64,000 bases of DNA from Prado023 sp963700395 (GTDB taxonomy: Bacteria > Actinomycetota > Actinomycetes > S36-B12 > CAIYMF01), in NCBI GenBank assembly GCA_963700395.1, contig CAVOXI010000001.1:806001-870000 (forward strand), written 5' to 3'. The position numbers and the translations under genes are program-made. Under the pieces are notes generated by a model. It saw only the letters and a list, made by a program, of their open reading frames with translations, was not told where the DNA came from and did not search any database. Position 1 is the first letter of the stretch. Every line of letters begins with the position of its first letter. Below are positions 45,819 to 54,357 of this stretch, one piece after another.

Positions 45819-46514
45819 TCAGGAAAGGGCCTTGACCGGGGACCTCAGGATCACCACGCGGGAAGCACCTGACGGGGCGTTCGTGGCGAGGGCCGGCGTC
45901 GAGGTGGCGGTCACGGGTGCCGCCGTGGCACCCACGAACACCGGCATGGGGGTGCGCACCACGGTGCCGTCGGCACCTCGCGTGACCTCCCAGACCGTGA
46001 AGCCGAGCCGCCCCGAGCACCCGGCCGCGAAGTTGACGCCGTCGATGAAGCCGCCGTTGACGAACCGGAACTCCAGGACCTTGCGCTTCGGACGCTGAAC
46101 CGACACCCACTCACCTCGCTGCTTGTCCTCGAGGCGGATGGTACGGACGTTCGTGAGCGGGCGGGTCGACGTGATCCGGCCGCGGACCTCGATCAGGTCC
46201 GCCCTGCCGTTGGTTCGGGTCTGCGGGTGAGTCACGCGCAGGCGCCACCCGGCCTTCTCGTGCCAGATGTACACGCCCTTGCCGACTCCGGGCTGGAGCC
46301 CTGCCGGCGCGCCCTCGACGGTGCTCGGCAGGGTGGCGACCTTGGCCCGGCAGGTGTTGCGGAACTCCGCCTCCGCCGGCGAGGCGGCGGGCGCGGCGGT
46401 GACGTCAGGGGTCGTGGAGTCGGTCGCGGGGACAGCCTGGCCGGCCACGGCGGGGCCCGCGAGGAGGGTGGACGCCGCGACGGCGCCGGACAGGGCGATG
46501 ATTCGGATCCTCAT
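45819..46514 (-). CDS. Secreted protein of unknown function
   Basis: A 231-residue precursor from ATG 46514 with a strong AGGAGG site. The signal peptide (MRIRIIALSGAVAASTLLAG) is cleaved near AVAGQA. A Thr/Pro/Ala-rich linker leads to a beta-rich domain with two Cys (FRNTCRAKVATLP and FAAGCSGRLGFTVW), probably paired. The C-terminus is again Thr/Ala/Pro-rich (ATAAPVTATSTPALATNAP), as in wall-associated proteins. No family could be named. Confidence 0.65.
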   Translation of the reverse strand: MRIRIIALSGAVAASTLLAGPAVAGQAVPATDSTTPDVTAAPAASPAEAEFRNTCRAKVATLPSTVEGAPAGLQPGVGKGVYIWHEKAGWRLRVTHPQTRTNGRADLIEVRGRITSTRPLTNVRTIRLEDKQRGEWVSVQRPKRKVLEFRFVNGGFIDGVNFAAGCSGRLGFTVWEVTRGADGTVVRTPMPVFVGATAAPVTATSTPALATNAPSGASRVVILRSPVKALS

Positions 46515-46659
46515 TGTTGCCTCCTGGATCGCTGTCCACCGGCGTGGTGGACACGCCACAGACGCTACGGCGCACGAGGGCGGAGGCGCCTCCGTCGGGC
46601 ACCATGCCGTCGCTAAGGTCCGCCCATGGCGTGGGCGATCCCCGCCGCGCAAGCCTCGC

Positions 46660-47040
46660 TCAGAGCCGGCTGAGGAATGCCCCCCGGTCGACGATGGCGC
46701 GCACCACGCGCCCGATGGCGATCTCCTTGACGATCGCTGCCCCGGAGGGGTCCGCCGGCACCTCGCGGGCGACCACGTCGAAGGACAGACCGCGATCCTG
46801 CTCCTCGACGTCGGTGACCTCCACCTCGACGACGGAACCGACGGCCGATGCCCGCCGGTGGCGCATCCACACCTCGATCCCGACCGTGGTGCTGGCTGTG
46901 TCCACGCGCGAGGAGGCTGCCGCAACCGTGGCCCGCTCCATCCACGCGAGCAGGCGCGGCGTGGCCAGGACGGGCACGTCCCCACTGCCCAGCGCGATGG
47001 CTGTGTCGTCGTCGGTCACGGTGAAGCGCAGTGTGGTCAC
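46660..47040 (-). CDS. Hotdog-fold thioesterase-like protein (FlK-type)
   Basis: A 126-residue protein from GTG 47040. The order of strands and the segments VLATPRLLAWMERATVAAAS, STTVGIEVWMRHRRASAVGS and VEVEVTDVEEQDRGLSFDVVA correspond to the single hotdog fold of the fluoroacetyl-CoA thioesterase family. Thr, Glu and His of that family map to TP, ER and MRHR. The likely activity is hydrolysis of a short acyl-CoA; the substrate is unknown. It follows pilT on the same strand with 31 bases between, so the two may be co-transcribed. Confidence 0.75.
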   Translation of the reverse strand: MTTLRFTVTDDDTAIALGSGDVPVLATPRLLAWMERATVAAASSRVDTASTTVGIEVWMRHRRASAVGSVVEVEVTDVEEQDRGLSFDVVAREVPADPSGAAIVKEIAIGRVVRAIVDRGAFLSRL

Positions 47041-47071
47041 GACACCGAGCGTAGGTGCCGCGGCCGACGGA

Positions 47072-48178
47072 TCAGGAGACGAGGCCCAGCCTGCGCAGCT
47101 CCACCATCAGGTCGTGCGGGTTGCTCGACGCGGCGAGGGCCGCGTCCAGGCTGACCACCCCGTCGCGGTAGAGGACCGTGAGGTGCTGGTCGAAGGTCTG
47201 CATGCCGTAGTAGCCGCCCTCGCCCACGAGCGAGGCCAGCATCGAGGTCTTGGAGGGGTCGGCGATGGCATCGGCCACACGACCGGTGTTCACGCACACC
47301 TCCATGACGACGGCCCGACCGCGGCCATCGGCGCGCAGGACCAGCCGCTGGCAGAGGATCCCGCGAAGGGCGCCGGCCAGGGAGAACCGCACCTGCTGCT
47401 GCTCGTGCGGCGGGAAGAAGTCGATGATCCGCGCCACCGTCTCCTGGGCGTCCACCGTGTGCAGGGTGGACATGACCAGGTGCCCGGTCTCGGCGGCCGT
47501 GATGGCGGCCTTGACGGTCTCCAGGTCGCGCATCTCCCCGACCATGATCACGTCGGGGTCCTGGCGCATGGCACCGCGCATCGCGGTCGCGAAGTCCTCG
47601 GTGTCCACGTGCACCTCGCGCTGGCTGATCATGCCCAGCTTGTCGAAGTGCACGATCTCGATCGGGTCCTCGATCGTGACGATGTTGACCTCACGGTGGC
47701 TGTTGACGTGGTCGATCATGCCGGCCAGCGTCGTCGACTTGCCCGATCCCGTGGGGCCGGTGACCAGGACCAGCCCGCGAGGCTCGGTGGCCAGCGCTGA
47801 GACCACCGCCGGCAGGCCCAGCTGCTCCAGGGGCTCTGCGCCGATCGCGACCCGCCGGAACACCATGCCGGCCGAGCCGCGCTGGCGGAACGCGCTGACG
47901 CGGAACCGCCCCAACCCCTCGATCGCGTAGGCGAAGTCCGCATCGCAGGTCCGCTCGAAGTGCTCGACGAGGTCCGAGCGCAGCACCTGGCGGACCATGT
48001 GCTCCGTGTCGTCGGCAGTCAGCTCAGGTGCCTGCAGCTTGCGCAGGCGCCCGTCGATGCGCACGCGTGGGGGGGATCCGACCTTGACGTGCAGGTCCGA
48101 GCCGCCCGATTCGACGAGGGCGCGCAGATACGGCTCGACCGACCGGGCTGATGTTGCCCGGGTCGAACGCTCCGGCAT
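47072..48178 (-). CDS. pilT: Type IV pilus retraction-type ATPase (PilT family)
   Basis: A 368-residue secretion ATPase (380 if GTG 48214 is used; neither start has a clear ribosome-binding site). The N-terminal segment VEPYLRALVESGGSDLHVKVG is typical for PilT. Walker A is GPTGSGKSTT, the Asp box is EDPIEIVH, Walker B is VIMVGEMRD and the His box is STLHTVDAQETV. PilT hexamers power pilus retraction. No pilB, pilC or pilin genes lie nearby in the window, so its partners are elsewhere or it works alone. Confidence 0.9.
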   Translation of the reverse strand: MPERSTRATSARSVEPYLRALVESGGSDLHVKVGSPPRVRIDGRLRKLQAPELTADDTEHMVRQVLRSDLVEHFERTCDADFAYAIEGLGRFRVSAFRQRGSAGMVFRRVAIGAEPLEQLGLPAVVSALATEPRGLVLVTGPTGSGKSTTLAGMIDHVNSHREVNIVTIEDPIEIVHFDKLGMISQREVHVDTEDFATAMRGAMRQDPDVIMVGEMRDLETVKAAITAAETGHLVMSTLHTVDAQETVARIIDFFPPHEQQQVRFSLAGALRGILCQRLVLRADGRGRAVVMEVCVNTGRVADAIADPSKTSMLASLVGEGGYYGMQTFDQHLTVLYRDGVVSLDAALAASSNPHDLMVELRRLGLVS

Positions 48179-48284
48179 CCCGAAGGAGACCGAACCCACG
48201 GATGTAAGGCTCACGTCGGTCTATTCGGCCAGTCAGGCCGGGGTCTTGACAGTTACCCCGAACGGAGCAGTGCCCGACATGCCG

Positions 48285-48312
48285 CGAGGAGGGACCGCGG
48301 GGTCCCTCCTCG
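48285..48312 (-). terminator. Perfect hairpin downstream of bL37 (distal)
   Basis: Arms CGAGGAGGGACC (48285-48296) and GGTCCCTCCTCG (48301-48312) pair perfectly over 12 bases with a 4-base loop GCGG. It is the second of two tandem hairpins after the bL37 gene. Confidence 0.6.
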
Positions 48313-48318
48313 ATGCTG

Positions 48319-48340
48319 CCCCGTGCTCACGAGCACGGGG
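48319..48340 (-). terminator. Perfect hairpin downstream of bL37 (proximal)
   Basis: Arms CCCCGTGCTC (48319-48328) and GAGCACGGGG (48331-48340) pair over 10 bases with a 2-base nominal loop. It lies 43 bases after the bL37 stop codon and also separates that gene from the divergently oriented pilT promoter region. Confidence 0.6.
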
Positions 48341-48382
48341 GTCCCGACCTGGGCAGGCCCTTGACGGGCGAACTGCCAGCGG

Positions 48383-48457
48383 TCAGGCGTTGGGGCGATG
48401 GCCGTGGTTGGCCCCGTTGCCCTTGCGGGCACGGCGCTTGCGGGCGCGCTTGCTCAT
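48383..48457 (-). CDS. 50S ribosomal protein bL37
   Basis: A 24-residue, very basic peptide beginning MSKRARKRRARKGNG and ending in ANHGHRPNA. It matches the length and the ANHGxRPN ending of actinobacterial bL37, a short protein that binds 23S rRNA in mycobacterial ribosomes. GAGGAG lies six bases before ATG 48457. It is transcribed as a single gene and followed by two hairpins. It is too short for most gene callers. Confidence 0.85.
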   Translation of the reverse strand: MSKRARKRRARKGNGANHGHRPNA

Positions 48458-48584
48458 GTCGACTCCTCAGTCCTGCGGTGGCCCCATGGTCGCACATGGC
48501 CGTGGAGCGGGGGAAATCCCGGCGCCCTCCGCCGAGCCGAACGCTGCCCCGCGTGTCGGCCGGCGACCCGCTAACGTCGGCAGC

Positions 48585-48980
48585 GTGGCGACCGAGTGGC
48601 AGCTGGACGATCTCAACCCCCTGTCCGCCCTCGGCGACTTCTTCGCCGGTGTCCCCGTGGGCGCGGCCACGTTCGGCTGGACCAGTGGCGTGGTCGCGGG
48701 GCTCGGGCCAGCCGTGGTCCGGCTCACGGCGACGCAGGTCGCATTCCGGCACCGGATCGCCTTCGCCTGGATCTGGCTGCCGGGGACGTGGCTGCAGCAC
48801 CCGGACGCCCAGGTCGTGCTGTCCGTGGGACTGCGCCGGCGGCTGGACAGCTCACGCTGGAAACAGGTCGTCGAGCCCTATCCCGGACGGTGGATCCACC
48901 ACCTCGAGGTGCTCGCCCCGGCGAACCTCGATGACGAGGTGGCCGGTTGGCTCGCCGAGGCCTACGACGCGGCGTCCTGA
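48585..48980 (+). CDS. DUF5655-like small protein
   Basis: A 131-residue protein from GTG 48585. The segments VVRLTATQVAFRHRIAFAWIW, VVLSVGLRRRLDSSRWKQVVE and GRWIHHLEVLAPANLDDEVAGWLAEAY match the pattern of the DUF5655/YdhG-like family of small conserved proteins with unknown function. No signal peptide or membrane helix is seen. The gene is divergent from bL37. Confidence 0.65.
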   Translation: MATEWQLDDLNPLSALGDFFAGVPVGAATFGWTSGVVAGLGPAVVRLTATQVAFRHRIAFAWIWLPGTWLQHPDAQVVLSVGLRRRLDSSRWKQVVEPYPGRWIHHLEVLAPANLDDEVAGWLAEAYDAAS

Positions 48981-49176
48981 GCGCCGCATCGCCCACGCAG
49001 TGCGGACTTCCGGCCCTCGTGCCGACCCGGAGCCACCGAGGCGGACCCGTTCTCGGTCGACTTCGATGGCCCGGTGAGGTGGGAGGGATCCTCGGACGAG
49101 GTCATCGCGAACGGCAGCAGGAGGTCACCGCCACGCCCTTTCGTGACGTCCCCGCCGAGGGGGATCTAGCGCAACC

Positions 49177-49635
49177 TCAGGCCGACAGGTCGCTGGCGGG
49201 TGGCGTGTGTGCGTCGATGAGCTCACCGATCCCGGGTGCCGCCGCCTCGACGTAGCCGCGTGCTGATCCCCGAACGCGCTGGTAGGCCCGCCGCAGTGTC
49301 GCCTGGCTGGTGCGCTCCGCACGGTCGTCGGTGATCGACAGCAGCGCCTCGGCCATGCTCGTGCGCTGGGCGATCAGGATGTCGACGAGCGGAGCACCCG
49401 TGGTGACGTGCTCCTGGTAGAAGCGGTCGAGCTGGTCGGCGAACGGGTCGAGCAGCCCGTCCACGGCACTGGGCACCATGCCGGGGCGGATCCCGGTCAG
49501 GAGGCGGTACGCCGAGCGCACGGCGACGCCGGACAGGCCAGAGGTCCGCGAGACCTCCTGGTCGATCAGCGTGCACGCATCAGCCACGACAGCGGGGCGG
49601 GAGCCGGGGGCGGTGAGGTAGAAGGACAGGTGCAC
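49177..49635 (-). CDS. DUF6918-like conserved actinobacterial protein
   Basis: A 152-residue helical protein from GTG 49635 (VHLSFYLTAPGSRPAVVADA). TLIDQEVSRTSGLSGVAVRSAYRLL, RPGMVPSAVDGLLDPFADQLDRFYQ and MAEALLSITDDRAERT follow the pattern of small proteins found beside the sigR/rsrA genes in many actinobacteria. Function is unknown. It lies 62 bases beyond rsrA on the same strand and may be part of that transcript. Confidence 0.65.
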   Translation of the reverse strand: MHLSFYLTAPGSRPAVVADACTLIDQEVSRTSGLSGVAVRSAYRLLTGIRPGMVPSAVDGLLDPFADQLDRFYQEHVTTGAPLVDILIAQRTSMAEALLSITDDRAERTSQATLRRAYQRVRGSARGYVEAAAPGIGELIDAHTPPASDLSA

Positions 49636-49697
49636 GGGGACATCCTGCCGTGAGCCGCCTGCCGGCAGCCCCTGACACACCCGAGCCGTCGCGCCGG

Positions 49698-49974
49698 TCA
49701 GACCTCGTCGGACGGGTCGTACTGGATCCGGACGCTGACGAGCTCAGCGACCAGCCGGGACCTCAGCTGGGCCGGGGCGACCTCGCAGCACGACCGTGCC
49801 ACCAGTGCCTTGACGATCCGCTCCACGTCGTACTCCTGCAGGCAGGGCCCGCACTCCTGCAGGTGCTGGGCGATCTGCTCGTGGTCGGTCGGGGCCACCT
49901 CCCCGTCGAGGTACTCGTAGAGGTGCTCCAGGGCGGACTGCGCAGTCCAGCTGATGGGGATTGCCGCAGCTCAT
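49698..49974 (-). CDS. rsrA: Redox-sensing zinc anti-sigma factor RsrA, apparent frameshift
   Basis: About 91 residues after correction. ATG 49974 overlaps the sigR stop (ATGA). The N-terminus MSCGNPHQLDCAV is followed, after one extra base near 49940, by ALEHLYEYLDGEVAPTDHEQI and the ZAS zinc motif QHLQECGPCLQEY (His-x3-Cys-x2-Cys). Such proteins hold SigR inactive and release it when oxidised cysteines form a disulfide and lose zinc. Position and motif make the assignment secure despite the frame break. Confidence 0.87.
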
Positions 49975-50657
49975 GACGTCTCCCCCTGCGACCCGGCACG
50001 GATGAGCCCGCGCTCGATGGCGTAGTCCTCGAGGTTCGCGCGCAGGAGCTTGCGGCCCCGGTGCAGGCGTGACATGACCGTGCCCACCGGAGTGCCCATG
50101 ATCTCGGCGATCTCCTTGTAGGCGAACCCCTCGACGTCGGCGTAGTAGACCGCCATCCGGAACTCCTCGGGCAGTGCCGCCAGTGCGGCGGTGACATCAG
50201 AGTCGGGCAGGCTGTCGAGGGCCTCGGCCTCAGCCGAGCGCAGCCCCCCGGACGTGTGCCCCTCGGCGCGTGCCATCTGCCAGTCCTCGACATCGTCGGT
50301 CGAGGACTGGAGCGGCTCGCGCTGCTTCTTGCGGTAGGTGTTGATGAACGTGTTGGTCTGGATCCGGTACAGCCAGGCTCGCAGGTTGGTGCCGTCCTTG
50401 TACTGGTGGAAGGCTGCGAACGCCTTGAGGACCGTCTCCTGGACGAGGTCCTCAGCCTCCGCGGGGTTGCGCGTGAGCTTCAGGGCCGCGCTGTACAGGG
50501 AGTCCAGATGCGGAAGGGCATCACGCTCGAAGCGAGCCGACCGGGCGGCGTCCGACTCCGTCGGTGGCGGGCTGGCGGTGGTCATGGAACCCGAGCCTAG
50601 ACCCGATCCGGTGGCAGCCCCGGTCGTCCGCGGCTCATCCTGCATCTGGACCAGCAA
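49971..50657 (-). CDS. sigR: ECF sigma factor SigR/SigH (thiol-oxidative stress)
   Basis: A group IV sigma factor: region 2 ALKLTRNPAEAEDLVQETVLKAF and NLRAWLYRIQTNTFINTYRKKQR, region 4 LPEEFRMAVYYADVEGFAYKEI and GTPVGTVMSRLHRGRKLL. These equal the Streptomyces SigR and mycobacterial SigH pattern. TTG 50657 has AGGAGG eight bases upstream and gives 228 residues; an internal ATG 50585 gives 204 residues, comparable with SigH. In Streptomyces an extended unstable SigR isoform also starts at TTG, so both forms may be made. A SigR-type promoter lies just upstream. It controls thioredoxin, mycothiol and protease genes. Confidence 0.92.
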   Translation of the reverse strand: MLVQMQDEPRTTGAATGSGLGSGSMTTASPPPTESDAARSARFERDALPHLDSLYSAALKLTRNPAEAEDLVQETVLKAFAAFHQYKDGTNLRAWLYRIQTNTFINTYRKKQREPLQSSTDDVEDWQMARAEGHTSGGLRSAEAEALDSLPDSDVTAALAALPEEFRMAVYYADVEGFAYKEIAEIMGTPVGTVMSRLHRGRKLLRANLEDYAIERGLIRAGSQGETS

Positions 50658-50683
50658 CTGGCACCCCTCCTCGTCGCAATGAC

Positions 50684-50709
50684 AACACCTTCGACTGCTC
50701 GGCCATTCC
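50684..50709 (-). promoter_or_regulatory. SigR-dependent autoregulatory promoter
   Basis: Read on the minus strand: GGGAAT with GGAAT at 50709-50705, then exactly 18 bases, then GTT at 50686-50684. This equals the SigR/SigH consensus GGAAT-N18-GTT. It would start transcription near 50677, shortly before the Shine-Dalgarno sequence of TTG 50657, and so would give positive feedback on sigR-rsrA. Confidence 0.8.
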
Positions 50710-50734
50710 CGCTGCCGGGCCTACTCTGGGCGCC

Positions 50735-51982
50735 GTGAGCCCCGAGGCGCAGGACCGGCGCTGGTTGACACGCAACGTCAAGGTGCTCTCCGCCGTCTCG
50801 TTGGCCCAGGACGCGGCCAGCGAGCTGATGTACCCGCTGCTCCCGATCCTGCTGACCACCACCCTGGGTGCGCCGGCCGTCGTCGTGGGGCTGGTCGAGG
50901 GGCTGGCCGAGGGCGCCGCGGCGGCCATGAAGTACCTGTCGGGGCGATGGTCGGACAGGTACGGTCGCAAGCCCGCCGTGGCCGGAGGGTACGGGCTGGC
51001 GTCCCTCGGCAAGGTGATCATCGCGGCAGCCGGGATCTGGCCGGTGGTCCTGCTCGGGCGGGTCGTGGACCGGATCGGGAAGGGCATCCGTGGGGCACCC
51101 CGCGACGCCCTGCTCGCCGACGGGGTCCCCTCCCAGTCGCTGGGCCGGGTCTTCGGATTCCATCGCGCTGCCGACAACATCGGGGCCGTCATCGGCCCGT
51201 TGCTCGGCCTGGCGATCCTCACGGCCACGGGCGGCGACATCGGCGTGGCCCTGTGGGTCGCCGTCGTCCCGGCGCTGATCAGCGTGGCACTGGTCAGCCT
51301 CACCCGGGACTCCGGGACCCGGGTGACCCGGGTGACCCGCAACCCTGCCGCGGGGGCCACCGGGGCGGCTCGCGGGACGGGCACCGCCCGCGCCCCGCTC
51401 CCCCGGCCCGTCCGCTCGCTGGCCGTCGTCCTCGGGATCTTCGCGCTGGTCAACTTCCCCGACGCCCTGATCCTGCTGCGGGTCAACGAGCTCGGATACA
51501 GCGCAGCGCAGGTGGCCGGGGCCTACGCACTGTTCAACCTCGCGAGTGCGGGGATCGCCTACCCCGCGGGGGCCCTCAGCGACCGCTGGCCGCGCTCCCG
51601 GGTGTACGCCCTTGGCCTGGGGTGCTTCGCGGTCGGGTACGTCGGGCTGGGGCTCGTCGACGCCGGAGGGCCCATCCTCGCCCTGCTGGTCGTCTACGGG
51701 GGGTTCGCGGGGATCACCGATGGGGTGGGCAAGGCGTGGCTCAGCGCGCTGGCCCCCCCGGACGTTCGCGGGCACGCCCAGGGCCTGTTCCAGGGCCTGT
51801 CCGGGGCGGGCATCCTGGTTGCCGGGCTCTGGGCGGGACTGCTCTGGACGGCTGGGCCGGGCGCCGGGGTGGTCCCGCTGCTCATCTCCGGCACGGTCGC
51901 GGCCGTATCCGCCATGGGGCTGTGGCTGTTCGGCCGCAGGCTGGATCCGCCCGCGGCGGGCAGCGTCAGCGTCGCCGGATGA
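50735..51982 (+). CDS. MFS transporter
   Basis: A 415-residue permease with about 12 helices. The loop 2-3 motif appears as GRWSDRYGRKPAVAGGY and a second half-motif as GALSDRWPRSRVYALGLG. LAQDAASELMYPLLPILLTTTL is the first helix, with RIGKGIRGAPRDALLADGV after helix 4, as in multidrug or sugar-phosphate-like MFS members. A low-complexity Thr/Arg/Ala stretch forms the central loop. The substrate is unknown. It starts at GTG 50735, divergent from sigR with the SigR promoter in the gap, and its 3' end overlaps the convergent rsmB by 17 bases. Confidence 0.85.
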   Translation: MSPEAQDRRWLTRNVKVLSAVSLAQDAASELMYPLLPILLTTTLGAPAVVVGLVEGLAEGAAAAMKYLSGRWSDRYGRKPAVAGGYGLASLGKVIIAAAGIWPVVLLGRVVDRIGKGIRGAPRDALLADGVPSQSLGRVFGFHRAADNIGAVIGPLLGLAILTATGGDIGVALWVAVVPALISVALVSLTRDSGTRVTRVTRNPAAGATGAARGTGTARAPLPRPVRSLAVVLGIFALVNFPDALILLRVNELGYSAAQVAGAYALFNLASAGIAYPAGALSDRWPRSRVYALGLGCFAVGYVGLGLVDAGGPILALLVVYGGFAGITDGVGKAWLSALAPPDVRGHAQGLFQGLSGAGILVAGLWAGLLWTAGPGAGVVPLLISGTVAAVSAMGLWLFGRRLDPPAAGSVSVAG

Positions 51983-53375
51983 GGGCGGCGAACATCCCGT
52001 CCGTGTCGTGCTCCTTCGGCCAGAGCCGCAGGTAGGGCCCGGCTACAGAGCCCGCTGGGAGAACCAGCTCCGGGCGCTCGCCCACGGGCACCACCTCACC
52101 CCCGAGCCGATCCACGGTGGCGACCACGGCCTCGGTCTCGGCCAGGTGCGGCGAGCAGGTGACGTAGAGGACCAGGCCCCCCGGGCGCACCACCTCGAGG
52201 GCACGCGCAAGGAGGCGGCGCTGGAGCGCGGTGAGATCGGTGAGGTCGGCCGCGGAGCGGCGCCACCGCGACTCGGGGCGGCGACGCAGGGCGCCGAGGC
52301 CGGTGCAGGGCGCATCGAGCAGGACCCGGTCGTACCCGGTCCCGATCTCATCGACGGTGGCGTCGGCCACCAGGACCTCATGCCGGCCCTGGATCGGTCG
52401 CAGTGAGGCACGGACGAGCTCGGCGCGGTGCGCGTGCAGCTCCACGGCCGTGAGCGATCCCCCCCGCTGCACGACCTGGCCTGCGAGCAGCGCCGCCTTC
52501 CCACCCGGTCCGGCGCACATGTCCAGCCAGCGCCCATCCGGGCCGTCGAGCGACGCGTCCGCCAGCGCGAGGGCAACCACCTGGCTGCCCTCGTCCTGCA
52601 CGCCCGCGGCACCCGTGGCCACCTCCGGGATCGTGGCCGGGTTCACGGCATCGACGCGCACGGCCAGCCGCGACAGCGCGCCGTCATGCGCGGAGACGCC
52701 CTGCTCGGCCATCCGCCGCCCCAGCTCGGTGCGGTCGAGTGTGCGCGCGACCAGCGTCACCGCACCGGCGGTGTTGTCGGCGAGCAGCTCGGCGCGGGTG
52801 TCCTCCCAGGTGCGCGCGGGCTTCGAGGCAGCCAGGGCGTCGTGGACCCCGCCGACGATCCACGCGGGGTGCGAGGTGGAGACCGCCAGGTGTGCCGTCG
52901 GATCGGCATGCAGCGCCGGCAGGGCGCTGGAGGCCACCAGGTGGTCGATCCAGTCCTCGGCCGAGCCGCCGCGTGCGACTCGGCGCAGCACGGCGTTGGC
53001 GAGGCCGGCGGCCCCCTGGTTGACGGTCTGGCGGGCCAGCTCGACCGTCTCACCGACCGCCGCATGGTCGCTGACACGCATGTTGTGCAGCTGGTGGACG
53101 CCCAGGCGCAGCGCGTTGAGCAGCTCCGGCTGGAGCGTGTCGAGGCCACGGTCCACGCAGTCGGCCAGGATGGCGTCGTGCCGGCCGCGCCACCTCAGGG
53201 CCCCGTAGCCCAGCTCGGTGGCGAACCCGGCGTCGCGGCCGGAGAGCCGGTGGTGGGCCAGGATCCGCGGCCAGGCGATGTTCGCGTAGGCGCCATCGAG
53301 CTCCACGGCACGGAACAGGTCGAGGGCAGCCAGGCGGGAGGGATCCATCCGGGCCGGGCTGCGCGCGGGCTTCAC
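51966..53375 (-). CDS. rsmB: 16S rRNA (cytosine-967-C5)-methyltransferase
   Basis: A 469-residue Sun/Fmu family protein. An N-terminal NusB-like RNA-binding domain (LDLFRAVELDGAYANIAWPRIL, HQLHNMRVSDHAAVGETVELA) is followed by the SAM domain: WLDMCAGPGGKAALLAG, DRVLLDAPCTGLGALRRRPE with the first Cys, and LVLYVTCSPHLAETEAVV with the catalytic TCS Cys. It methylates C967 of 16S rRNA. It follows fmt on the same strand. GTG 53375 with GGTGGA upstream is the chosen start; ATG 53348 is possible. Confidence 0.92.
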   Translation of the reverse strand: MKPARSPARMDPSRLAALDLFRAVELDGAYANIAWPRILAHHRLSGRDAGFATELGYGALRWRGRHDAILADCVDRGLDTLQPELLNALRLGVHQLHNMRVSDHAAVGETVELARQTVNQGAAGLANAVLRRVARGGSAEDWIDHLVASSALPALHADPTAHLAVSTSHPAWIVGGVHDALAASKPARTWEDTRAELLADNTAGAVTLVARTLDRTELGRRMAEQGVSAHDGALSRLAVRVDAVNPATIPEVATGAAGVQDEGSQVVALALADASLDGPDGRWLDMCAGPGGKAALLAGQVVQRGGSLTAVELHAHRAELVRASLRPIQGRHEVLVADATVDEIGTGYDRVLLDAPCTGLGALRRRPESRWRRSAADLTDLTALQRRLLARALEVVRPGGLVLYVTCSPHLAETEAVVATVDRLGGEVVPVGERPELVLPAGSVAGPYLRLWPKEHDTDGMFAALIRRR

Positions 53376-53430
53376 GGGCGGGCGTCCACCGGAACGTGGG
53401 CTGGCGCCTCCGCCTGGTCGGTTCCGGTGG

Positions 53431-54357
53431 TCAGCCAAGGTGCTCGCCCGGCTCCACCCGCACGCCGCGGGCCCAGTCACCGGCGGCCATCTGCTTCTTG
53501 CCCTCGGCCTTGACCTCGCCGAGCAGGACCGCGTGCGTGGCGGTGCCGACCCAGACGCTGTTCTTCAGCACCCGCACCTCGCCCGCCGACAGGTCGACGA
53601 CCTCCCCGGCCGGCCGCACCGGACCCAGCTTGATCCGCTCACCGCGGAACATGCTCCACGCACCCGGTGCCGGCGTGCATCCGCGGACCAGTCGGTCGAC
53701 GCGCATCGCCGGATCGGTCCAGACCACCCGCGCATCCTCGACCCGGATCTTCGGCGCGAGGCTCACGTCCGCACCCGACTGCGGCACGGCGACCAGCGCG
53801 CCGGCCTCGAGCCCGTCCAGGGTGGCCACCAGGAGACCGGCACCGGACACGGCGAGACGACCCAGGACGTCACCGGCCGTGTCGGTGGGGGCGATGGTGT
53901 CGGTCACGACCCCGAAGACCGGGCCGGTGTCGAGCCCCTGCTCCAGCCGGAAGGTGCTGGCACCGGTCACCTCGTCGCCGGCCATGACCGCGTGCTGCAC
54001 GGGCGCCGCTCCGCGCCAGGCGGGCAGCAGGGAGAAGTGCAGGTTGACCCAGCCGTGGGTGGGCACGGTCAGGGCCGCCGGTGGGATCAGCCCGCCGTAG
54101 GCCACGATCGGGGCGGCGTCCGGGGCGATCTCGGTCAGTCGGTCGAGGAACTCGGGGTCGCTGGCGCGGGCGGGCCGCAGCACCTCGATCCCCTGCGCCA
54201 GGGCGATCTCGGCCACGGGCGACGGCATCAGGCGGCGACCCCGGCCAGCCTGGGCGTCGGGTCGGGTGAGGACCGCGACGACCTCGTGGGGGGAGGCCAG
54301 GATCGCCCTGAGGGAGGGCACCGCCGCCTCGGGTGTGCCAGCGAACAGGACCCGCAT
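53431..54357 (-). CDS. fmt: Methionyl-tRNA formyltransferase
   Basis: A 308-residue enzyme that formylates initiator Met-tRNA. MRVLFAGTPEAAVPSLRAIL is the canonical N-terminus; PIVAYGGLIPPAAL and NLHFSLLPAWRGAAPVQHAVMAGD hold the formyl-tetrahydrofolate site (Asn, His, and the SLLPxxRG loop). The C-terminal OB domain follows after ARVVWTDPAMRVDRLVRGC. It shares one base with the def stop (TGATG), so formylation and deformylation enzymes are translationally coupled. Confidence 0.95.
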   Translation of the reverse strand: MRVLFAGTPEAAVPSLRAILASPHEVVAVLTRPDAQAGRGRRLMPSPVAEIALAQGIEVLRPARASDPEFLDRLTEIAPDAAPIVAYGGLIPPAALTVPTHGWVNLHFSLLPAWRGAAPVQHAVMAGDEVTGASTFRLEQGLDTGPVFGVVTDTIAPTDTAGDVLGRLAVSGAGLLVATLDGLEAGALVAVPQSGADVSLAPKIRVEDARVVWTDPAMRVDRLVRGCTPAPGAWSMFRGERIKLGPVRPAGEVVDLSAGEVRVLKNSVWVGTATHAVLLGEVKAEGKKQMAAGDWARGVRVEPGEHLG

